A program made the position numbers and the translations under genes. Positions 1 to 4,572 of a stretch of 5,633 nt of DNA are shown here, in pieces. Origin of the DNA: a bacterium (lineage in GTDB: Bacteria > Bdellovibrionota_C > UBA2361 > SZUA-149); NCBI GenBank assembly GCA_003230795.1, contig QIGM01000425.1, forward strand, positions 1-5,633, written 5' to 3'. The first letter of the stretch is position 1. Every line of letters begins with the position of its first letter. The notes beneath the pieces were generated by a model, which was not told the origin of the DNA, searched no databases, and worked only from the letters and a program-made list of their open reading frames with translations.

Positions 1-62
1 ACTGGATTCAGGCGTCTGCTGCTGAGGGAGTTCCTGAGCTGGCTTCTAGACTGCGAGCTTAA
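1..62 (+). CDS. Possible 3' end of a rightward gene (partial)
   Basis: Reading from base 3, the plus strand is open from the window edge to a TAA at 60-62 and encodes 19 residues, WIQASAAEGVPELASRLRA. The tail is alanine-rich with alternating charged residues, as in many bacterial C-terminal helices. If real, the gene converges on the leftward kinase/methyltransferase gene, and the two stop codons overlap (TAA on plus at 60-62, TAA on minus at 59-61). The last third of this peptide (VPELASRLR) is encoded by the 26-bp repeat that recurs at 3427-3452. Only about 20 codons are visible, so the open frame could be chance, and no family can be assigned. Confidence 0.35.
   Translation, partial: WIQASAAEGVPELASRLRA
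30..55 (+). repeat. 26-bp direct repeat, copy A
   Basis: The 26 bases match 3427-3452 at 25 positions in the same orientation. The only difference is the fifth base, C here and T in copy B. Similarity stops abruptly on both sides. This copy lies 3 nt beyond the stop of the leftward kinase/methyltransferase gene and inside the possible rightward partial gene. The shared core contains GAGCTGGCTTCTAGACTGCG. A match of this length is not expected by chance in 5.6 kb. Confidence 0.85.
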
Positions 63-1297
63 CGTCGCTTCAAATGGAGAATGTCTCTAGCTCCAAACGC
101 CCCGCCATCTCGTGAGCTAAGACGATTAACCAGAGCAAAACCTTTCTTCCCTCCCGCCTCGAGTATGGGATCAATCTCAGGAAGGTTTACCTCGAAGACT
201 ACTTCTTTGCAGGCGTTCAAAATGTTCTCTAGAGCTGCGTGGAAGTCGCTTACACGGTGCATCACACTGAAGGCAAGAATAACATCGAAGTCTTGATCAA
301 ATCGCTGCTCACAACAATCACGCACCGCAAACGTGGAAACTGAGTTTCGTTCACTCGCGACTCGATTGGATACGTAGATGGCGCCGGGACAAATATCATA
401 CCCTGTGCAGCTACCTCCCTGTTCTTCAATGCGAAACATATAGTAACCGTGGTTACTGCCGACCTCGCATACTTTTTTATCTACCCAATCGATGCCGAGC
501 TTCGAAAGATTCTCAAATCCTCGATATGTGTGTGTGAATCCACGCAGTACTAATTCCCCATCTACTTCTATGCTCTGATAGAAAGGATTAAACGCTTGTG
601 AGTTTGCAATGTCTGCGATGAGGGACTTGTGTTGCTCGGGAGCACTGGGGTGTATCGATAGTTTGTTCGACTCTGCCCAGGCATATATATCATCCGCATT
701 CTCAACGAGTTTTAGCTCTTGCGGCACCACGCCAGAATACTTTTCAAATCCGCGAGCGGCCTGTTCTTGTGCATGAGCGATCTTTGCAGGACTTCCTCCA
801 TTCACTGCTTCGGTAAGAAGCTCTTCCGTAAACTTCAGCTGTCGCGCTGTAGCACGGGTTTTACGAATGGAGACATCAGTGTCGAGAAGGAATCTTTCCA
901 CGATCGTGTAATCACCGTAGATCTGTTCGATTGCTGTGGTGACTGCTGCTAAAACGTGCGGAAAGAGATATTTCGTACCTTCTGTCACAATATTGGTGTA
1001 ACGATTTTTCTGAAAAGCAGTGCTCAGCGCAGAAATATATTCCGCTTGGACAGCAGGATTCTCAAGCTCCTCTGCACCGATGTTTAGCTTCTCTTTAATT
1101 TGAATATTAATCGCATCCAGTGCAATCAAGGTGTAGCCGCAATTCTCGACTAGATTCTTACTAACCGTACTCTTTCCAGCACAGGGGTGGCCAGTGAGCA
1201 CGATGACTTTGGGACTTAGTTGATAGTCTTTCTTCAGTGCCGTGTTGTAGGAACCAACTGCGGGAGCTTGTGATGCGGCAGAGCTTATTTCTTGCAT
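59..1297 (-). CDS. P-loop kinase-like / SAM methyltransferase two-domain protein
   Basis: This 412-residue protein has two domains. Residues about 30-210 look like a small P-loop kinase of the AAA_33 type: Walker A G36-HPCA-G41-K42-S43-T44 follows a hydrophobic strand, a VTEGT strand end lies near 104-108, and an Arg-rich lid-like stretch spans 145-152. Residues about 235-412 resemble class I SAM methyltransferases of the CmoB-like group, with motif I VCEVGSNHG (276-284), the acidic end of strand 2 at D301, and a FDVILAFSVMHRV stretch (337-349) where CmoB-like proteins have an FDTVFSMGVLYHR-type motif. The first 30 residues look like a linker. The ATG follows the glycosyltransferase TAG directly, with AAGGA 5 nt upstream, and the gene ends in TAA. 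From the family, the N-terminal domain should bind ATP and phosphorylate a small molecule or nucleic acid end, and the C-terminal domain should transfer methyl groups. The substrate is unknown. A zeta-toxin-like role is possible for the kinase half, but no antitoxin partner is visible. I see no signal peptide, so it is probably cytoplasmic. Confidence 0.85.
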   Translation of the reverse strand: MQEISSAASQAPAVGSYNTALKKDYQLSPKVIVLTGHPCAGKSTVSKNLVENCGYTLIALDAINIQIKEKLNIGAEELENPAVQAEYISALSTAFQKNRYTNIVTEGTKYLFPHVLAAVTTAIEQIYGDYTIVERFLLDTDVSIRKTRATARQLKFTEELLTEAVNGGSPAKIAHAQEQAARGFEKYSGVVPQELKLVENADDIYAWAESNKLSIHPSAPEQHKSLIADIANSQAFNPFYQSIEVDGELVLRGFTHTYRGFENLSKLGIDWVDKKVCEVGSNHGYYMFRIEEQGGSCTGYDICPGAIYVSNRVASERNSVSTFAVRDCCEQRFDQDFDVILAFSVMHRVSDFHAALENILNACKEVVFEVNLPEIDPILEAGGKKGFALVNRLSSRDGGAFGARDILHLKRR

Positions 1298-2311
1298 CTA
1301 ATTCCTTAGCTCCATAGTCGGCGCTGCCTCAAACGTGGCTAGTTCCATTAAAGCCGATAGAGAGTTTTCTTTTTTCTCGACTAGACATTCGAGAAGTAGG
1401 TTGGCTGCCTCTGCATGACGCCCTTGCGCCTTATGCAGTAAAGCTTCAATCATTTTGGTTTCAGTTTGCTCACCAAGTTCATTACACTTATTGAGTAAAT
1501 CTCGTGTTTGCTCAAACTGGAAGCCTTTTAGATAGATTAGTGAAAGAGCGAGCAAAGCATGCTGCAAGCTCATCATCGGAGTATCCTCCCAAGAAAGCAT
1601 TGGGAAAAGATCTTCTATCGGATTCGACTCAACCAAACGGTCAAGAACTCTACAACGAGCTTTGCACATTTCTTCATCGATAGTTCTGTCCTGAGAAAAG
1701 CAGACAATCGTATCATTGTAAGCGAAACGCACGCCCGCTTTCTCAGCCCGCACGAAAGCTTCAAGCTGAAATGCCTCACCGACATCTTTGCGGAACATGC
1801 CAATATGCTCCCAAATAGTCTTCTTCATCAATAGGCCACTGGTAACGCGAATTCTCTCGGTGATAAAGTCGTAGAGTAATTGTCGCGGCGCGTAGGCTGA
1901 CTGCGGAACGAATTCTAAAAGCTCCTTATCCTCACCATACAGCTGCCTATCGCCATAGATGATATCAGTTTCTGGATTGATCACGAGAAAGCGGAGCTGG
2001 GACTGACACGCGTTAATGGTAAGGATATCATTGGAGTTGAGCCACATCACAAACCTGCTTACGGCAGTCTGAACGATTTCGTTGTATGCTTCTGCACGCA
2101 TCGCGGAGCCGCGAAGAAGTTTTAGTTTTGGATCCTGTACTGATAGAAGATAGTCCAACGATTGCTGCGAGAGCGAATCATGAGCAAACACTAGTACCTC
2201 AAATTCAACTTCAATCTTTTGAAGTAACGCACTTTGCAAGCTTCTTACGATTTCGACATGCTCGTCCTGAGCTGAGCAATAAATACCGATGGAAAGTAAT
2301 GGCGCGGACAA
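1298..2311 (-). CDS. Family 2 glycosyltransferase-like protein with TPR-like C-terminus
   Basis: This 337-residue protein starts like a GT-A (GT2) glycosyltransferase: LLSIGIYC strand at 5-12, a FEVLVFAHDS strand at 37-46, AYNEIV at 75-80, then FVMWLNSND at 87-95 in the position of the metal-binding DxD-type motif. IIYGD (117-121) and SGLLMKKTIWEHIGMF (158-173) match the later GT2 pattern of a donor-site strand and acceptor-side helix. The usual first Asp of the DxD region is Asn (N92), and no clear ED catalytic pair follows, so activity or metal use may be altered. Residues about 245-312 are helical and TPR-like (ALLHKAQGRHAEAANLLLECL area), suggesting protein binding. The start is TTG at 2311: an in-frame TGA lies two codons upstream, an AGGTGA site precedes it, and the first internal Met is residue 71. 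The gene ends in TAG directly against the next ATG. I see no membrane segment, so it is likely cytoplasmic or membrane-peripheral. Confidence 0.8.
   Translation of the reverse strand: MSAPLLSIGIYCSAQDEHVEIVRSLQSALLQKIEVEFEVLVFAHDSLSQQSLDYLLSVQDPKLKLLRGSAMRAEAYNEIVQTAVSRFVMWLNSNDILTINACQSQLRFLVINPETDIIYGDRQLYGEDKELLEFVPQSAYAPRQLLYDFITERIRVTSGLLMKKTIWEHIGMFRKDVGEAFQLEAFVRAEKAGVRFAYNDTIVCFSQDRTIDEEMCKARCRVLDRLVESNPIEDLFPMLSWEDTPMMSLQHALLALSLIYLKGFQFEQTRDLLNKCNELGEQTETKMIEALLHKAQGRHAEAANLLLECLVEKKENSLSALMELATFEAAPTMELRN
1302..1307 (-). promoter_or_regulatory. Ribosome binding site of the kinase/methyltransferase gene
   Basis: The minus strand reads AAGGAA, with the AAGGA core 5 nt from the ATG at 1297. 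It lies inside the last codons of the glycosyltransferase gene. It is the main evidence that the downstream ATG is a genuine separate start and not just the continuation of a frame broken by the amber codon. Confidence 0.7.
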
Positions 2312-2317
2312 TTTTCT

Positions 2318-2323
2318 TCACCT
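2318..2323 (-). promoter_or_regulatory. Ribosome binding site deciding the TTG start at 2311
   Basis: The minus strand reads AGGTGA, 6 nt before TTG. With the in-frame TGA at 2318-2320 overlapping it, this site leaves TTG as the only plausible start for the full glycosyltransferase fold. Its first two bases fall inside the downstream arm of the inverted repeat at 2322-2350. Confidence 0.65.
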
Positions 2324-2350
2324 AGTGGGTTTTAAGACTTGGGTCACTAG
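2322..2350 (-). repeat. Inverted repeat overlapping the glycosyltransferase ribosome binding site
   Basis: Six-base perfect arms CTAGTG (2322-2327 on plus) and CACTAG (2345-2350) flank a 17-nt loop. In the leader RNA of the glycosyltransferase gene, the 3' arm runs into AGGTGA and would hide its first bases. The stem is short, so a regulatory role is only a possibility. Confidence 0.35.
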
Positions 2351-2429
2351 AGGTTTCGATGAGTAAAATTGGCCCTGGATGCTCAAAATCTCATCTAGAC
2401 GCCAAGGGATACGACTGAATTTACTTGCT

Positions 2430-2457
2430 TTTTCGAGGAAGCATCGAAAATCGCTTC
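2430..2457 (-). repeat. Overlapping, mutually exclusive inverted repeats between PHP and glycosyltransferase genes
   Basis: A perfect 7-bp inverted repeat, TTTTCGA (2430-2436) with TCGAAAA (2444-2450), has a 7-nt spacer. A second pair, GAAGC (2438-2442) with GCTTC (2453-2457), shares bases with it, so only one stem can form at a time. It lies about 50 nt past the PHP stop in the 192-bp gap 2312-2503. The stems are A+T-rich with no following T-run on the minus strand, so it is not a convincing intrinsic terminator. I see nothing else coding-like in this gap. Confidence 0.4.
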
Positions 2458-2503
2458 AGATTGAGCAGATATGTGCCTTCCTTTCACATTCGGAGAGTGG
2501 AAA

Positions 2504-3385
2504 CTAGGAGACAAATATTGGATTACTCCACGCTCTTTTGCCCGATGTATCGCGAATTTGGCAGCGTACGTAGAGCTCTGGGGAGCGGTCGAATCTTGCT
2601 CCCTTAAGTAGCTTACGATTACCATCTTCATCTTCCTGAACGCGGTGTGCATGGTTACCTCTCTCATAGACAAAACAAATACTCTCTACGGGAGAGGTCT
2701 TTACTAGAATTGCGTTCTCGCTCACCTCGATTGATTCGAATCGTGGCCCCTCTGTGGAATAGAATCGTCCCGTGCGAAGAGCATCGACGACACAATCCGG
2801 TTCATTGCTGTCGCACCAGAGTTGAACCCATCCGCCAAAAAGATCGTATTCATGGTGAATGTCATCAGTGGCAACACCCCAAACTTTTCGTCCCGCTCGC
2901 AAGAGATCATCCCAAATCAAGCTGTTGCCTTCACTGGCACCATTACGAAACGCAAGCGTGTTGTGAATCTCAATAAGTTGATAGTTCTGTAGCTCGTGAA
3001 TACGAGAAATTGGCATTGCGCTCCAATGCGGGTGATTGAGACATGATACACCTCCGTTCTCGCCCACCGCATCGATCAAGGATTGCGTATCTTGTTTTCC
3101 ATCTATTTCACCTGAGTCAAAGCCAAGAGCGAGGACATGTTCGCGGGAAGATGCCCCCAATTCATTCCCGCCAATAACGCAAATTTTATCAGTGCTCAGG
3201 GAACTATGATCACGCCAGAGATTATGATCTGTCAGGAACAAAAAATCGTAGCCTGCCTCTTCGTATCGCGTAACTAATTCCGCGGGACTAAAGTCTCCGT
3301 CTGAAAGCGTTGTGTGAGCGTGCAATTGCCCCTTGACTTGGGGGCCATCTAAGCAAACCGGAGTATAAAGGCTTTTTGCAATCAT
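2504..3385 (-). CDS. PHP-domain metallohydrolase, CehA/McbA-like
   Basis: This 293-residue protein carries the metal-site motifs of the PHP phosphoesterase superfamily in order: LHAHTTLSDG with H22, H24 and D29; LTDHN with D53 and H54; GGNEL with E75; CLNHPHW with H118 and H120; EIHN with H141; and ATDDIHH with D174, D175 and H177. The region after about 205 (GRFYSTEGPRFESIEV, then a beta-rich tail ending AWSNPIFVS) matches the C-terminal beta domain common in CehA/McbA-type members, so the protein looks complete. The family hydrolyses phosphoesters, or carbamate-type bonds in a few members, using two or three metal ions. The substrate here is unknown. The ATG is forced: TAG lies in frame two codons upstream and no other start codon precedes the HAH motif. 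Its AGAGG touches the ATG, so initiation may be weak or coupled to upstream translation. The gene ends in TAG. I see no signal peptide; it is probably cytoplasmic. Confidence 0.9.
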   Translation of the reverse strand: MIAKSLYTPVCLDGPQVKGQLHAHTTLSDGDFSPAELVTRYEEAGYDFLFLTDHNLWRDHSSLSTDKICVIGGNELGASSREHVLALGFDSGEIDGKQDTQSLIDAVGENGGVSCLNHPHWSAMPISRIHELQNYQLIEIHNTLAFRNGASEGNSLIWDDLLRAGRKVWGVATDDIHHEYDLFGGWVQLWCDSNEPDCVVDALRTGRFYSTEGPRFESIEVSENAILVKTSPVESICFVYERGNHAHRVQEDEDGNRKLLKGARFDRSPELYVRCQIRDTSGKRAWSNPIFVS

Positions 3386-3390
3386 CCTCT
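3386..3390 (-). promoter_or_regulatory. Unusually placed AGAGG before the PHP gene start
   Basis: The minus strand reads TAG AGG ATG, so AGAGG abuts the start codon with no spacer. A normal Shine-Dalgarno site needs about 5-9 nt. No better purine-rich site lies at the usual distance, so the start is supported by the frame limits and the domain, not by this site. Confidence 0.4.
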
Positions 3391-3426
3391 AGTGTATCGA
3401 CAATTCTTCCGAAAAACATTCGCCCG

Positions 3427-3452
3427 GTTCTTGAGCTGGCTTCTAGACTGCG
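3427..3452 (+). repeat. 26-bp direct repeat, copy B
   Basis: This is the second copy of the repeat at 30-55, with 25 of 26 bases identical and the same orientation. It lies in the 75-bp gap between the anchor-protein gene and the PHP gene, 8 nt after the stop of the former. Together the copies bracket the PHP, glycosyltransferase and kinase/methyltransferase genes. Unlike copy A, no credible rightward gene reads through it: the open plus frame here runs into the antisense of the anchor-protein gene. Confidence 0.85.
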
Positions 3453-3460
3453 GCGTGCTG

Positions 3461-4330
3461 CTAAGTATCAGAGCTTTGCAGTTGCGGTAGTTCCACTCCG
3501 ACCTTACTTGAGTGCAGCGAGGCTTCTCGGTAAACGCCTTTCGTGCGCTCGTCGAACTGGGGAAGTGCGAGTCTTGTCATCAGAGTTTTTGTTTTCTCTT
3601 TCGCCATACGCAAAAGGTCGCTGCGTCGGGCGGTGCTCTGTTTGAGAAGTTTCCCCTCCTCATCTCGAGTTGCGATATTCTCTTGATAAAAAGCAACTAA
3701 TGCGACACTAAGATTTTCTTCTCCTTCGATTGGAACAAAGAAGCCGAAGATGTTGTCGCCGATAGATTTATCGAAGCCAATGATATGAGGGAAAATATCT
3801 GAACTGCGATCGAGAGCAGTTTGTAGGCGTTCCCTGGAGACTTCACTGAAGGCTCTTTCAAAGTCCTTTCGTCGTTGCTCGGCGAGGTTCTTTTCCCGCT
3901 TATGCGAGGCTGTCTTTATTGAATTCTCGGTAATCCAAGAGAGTACTGCCGCCAGGCGGTATTTGCTTGGCACTTCTGGAACATACTCTTTGAGCAGTAT
4001 TTGCTCCGCTCTTTCGCTATCGCCGTTGTGAATGAGTGTGAAAATGTTACTTACTCGTCGAATAGTGTTCGCTTGATCGCTTGGGAAAGCGGTGAGTAGA
4101 TCGCTTTTAATCGCTAAGTCAGGGCGATCGCTAGTCTCTATCGCCTTGGCGAAGTCTCGATAATTTAAGATATGAAAGTAGCCGGTGCTGATGATATCGC
4201 CGACATAGAAAATAGAGAGAAATAGCAGCGCACTGAGTGAGCCGAGGAACCAGCCAAGCAAGCTTGGAGAAGAGTTGGTCGGAAGAAATTCGACCTCGAT
4301 CTTTGAGCTATTTGGCTCCTGAGTTTGCAA
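3461..4330 (-). CDS. Orphan single-pass membrane protein, function unknown
   Basis: I do not recognise a family for this 289-residue protein. A short polar N-terminus (1-22) is followed by one strong hydrophobic segment at about 24-46 (LLGWFLGSLSALLFLSIFYV), then a soluble region of about 240 residues. With an uncleaved N-terminal anchor, the bulk probably faces the periplasm or cell exterior, but the topology is not certain. Residues 140-175 are highly charged and helical (KREKNLAEQRRKDFERAF), perhaps coiled coil. Residues 180-215 look like a folded hydrophobic core (IFPHIIGFDKSIGDNIFGFFVP). The start is TTG at 4330: TAA is in frame two codons upstream, and GGAG lies 9 nt before it. The gene ends in TAG. 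It is first in the leftward cluster, 75 bp before the PHP gene, and is divergent from sufS. Confidence 0.7.
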   Translation of the reverse strand: MQTQEPNSSKIEVEFLPTNSSPSLLGWFLGSLSALLFLSIFYVGDIISTGYFHILNYRDFAKAIETSDRPDLAIKSDLLTAFPSDQANTIRRVSNIFTLIHNGDSERAEQILLKEYVPEVPSKYRLAAVLSWITENSIKTASHKREKNLAEQRRKDFERAFSEVSRERLQTALDRSSDIFPHIIGFDKSIGDNIFGFFVPIEGEENLSVALVAFYQENIATRDEEGKLLKQSTARRSDLLRMAKEKTKTLMTRLALPQFDERTKGVYREASLHSSKVGVELPQLQSSDT

Positions 4331-4339
4331 CTTTTACGA

Positions 4340-4343
4340 CTCC
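4340..4343 (-). promoter_or_regulatory. Ribosome binding site for the TTG start at 4330
   Basis: The minus strand reads GTGGAG, with GGAG 9 nt from TTG. The in-frame TAA at 4334-4336 lies between site and start, which excludes any longer reading frame and supports the TTG start. Confidence 0.5.
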
Positions 4344-4536
4344 ACTTAAGAATATACGTCGATGTGGCCGAGAACTGGATTCGCGGAGCGCTTTAAAGGC
4401 GCTTGAGAATTCGGTTAACCACACTTAATTAATCGACAAATCCCTAAAATCCTAAAGACATAGTGACGATCGTCGAGCGGATGCAAGAAAACCTCATGAT
4501 TACAGTTAGCTACAGATTCGCACTTGGGTGCAAAAC

Positions 4537-4563
4537 TTGACGTAAATCTTCAAGATCTATAGC
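4537..4563 (+). promoter_or_regulatory. Candidate sufS promoter
   Basis: TTGACG (4537-4542) is a near-consensus -35 box, and TATAGC (4558-4563) is a possible -10 box after a short 15-bp spacer. Transcription would then start near 4570, only a few bases before the sufS ATG at 4573. The inverted repeat CTTGA (4536-4540) with TCAAG (4550-4554) overlaps the -35 box and could be an operator. The spacer is shorter than usual, so the call is tentative. Confidence 0.4.
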
Positions 4564-4572
4564 GTTCCTCCC

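Larger units (their letters stand above)
4331..4572. other. Divergent intergenic region with several palindromes
   Basis: These 242 bp must hold the promoters of the leftward cluster and of sufS. On the minus strand, TATATT at 4351-4356 is a fair -10 box, but no good -35 is seen at the right distance. Symmetric elements are frequent: AGCGC/GCGCT arms at 4387-4403, GAATTC joined to GGTTAACC at 4407-4420, TTAATTAA at 4425-4432, the 10-bp perfect palindrome GACGATCGTC at 4465-4474, and a small hairpin at 4517-4534 with a TTGG loop on plus. CCTAAA is repeated 8 nt apart at 4443-4456. I see no coding region and no clear IscR box. Confidence 0.45.

Noticed and set aside
719..952. Plus-strand open frame inside the kinase/methyltransferase gene
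   Set aside because: It is fully antisense to a gene with intact catalytic motifs and has no domain of its own.
59..1297. Zeta-type toxin or toxin-antitoxin system
   Set aside because: The P-loop domain alone does not support it; the methyltransferase fusion and lack of a small partner gene point to an enzyme with another role.
2430..2450. Inverted repeat as an intrinsic terminator after the PHP gene
   Set aside because: The stem is A+T-rich and no T-run follows it in the direction of transcription.
2395..2673. Minus-strand open frame overlapping the PHP gene end
   Set aside because: It overlaps the PHP coding region in another frame, has no recognisable domain, and the PHP protein already ends at a family-typical C-terminus, so no frameshift is needed.
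2345..3394. CACTAGAGG at 2345-2353 and its inverse at 3386-3394 flanking the PHP gene
   Set aside because: Only 9 bases match and the flanks diverge; many such pairs are expected by chance in a window this size.
3427..3452. Integron attC recombination site
   Set aside because: The repeat lacks the paired, imperfectly symmetric core sites of attC, and no integron integrase is present.
3376..3645. Plus-strand open frame through repeat copy B
   Set aside because: It needs a TTG start with no ribosome site, and most of it is antisense to the membrane-protein gene; only the repeat-encoded stretch resembles the peptide at the window start.
1..4382. ACTGGATTC at the window start and at 4374-4382
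   Set aside because: A 9-base match without extension is at chance level.
4431..4460. IscR-type binding site upstream of sufS
   Set aside because: The spacing and conserved bases of the known IscR motifs are not matched; only a short CCTAAA direct repeat is present.
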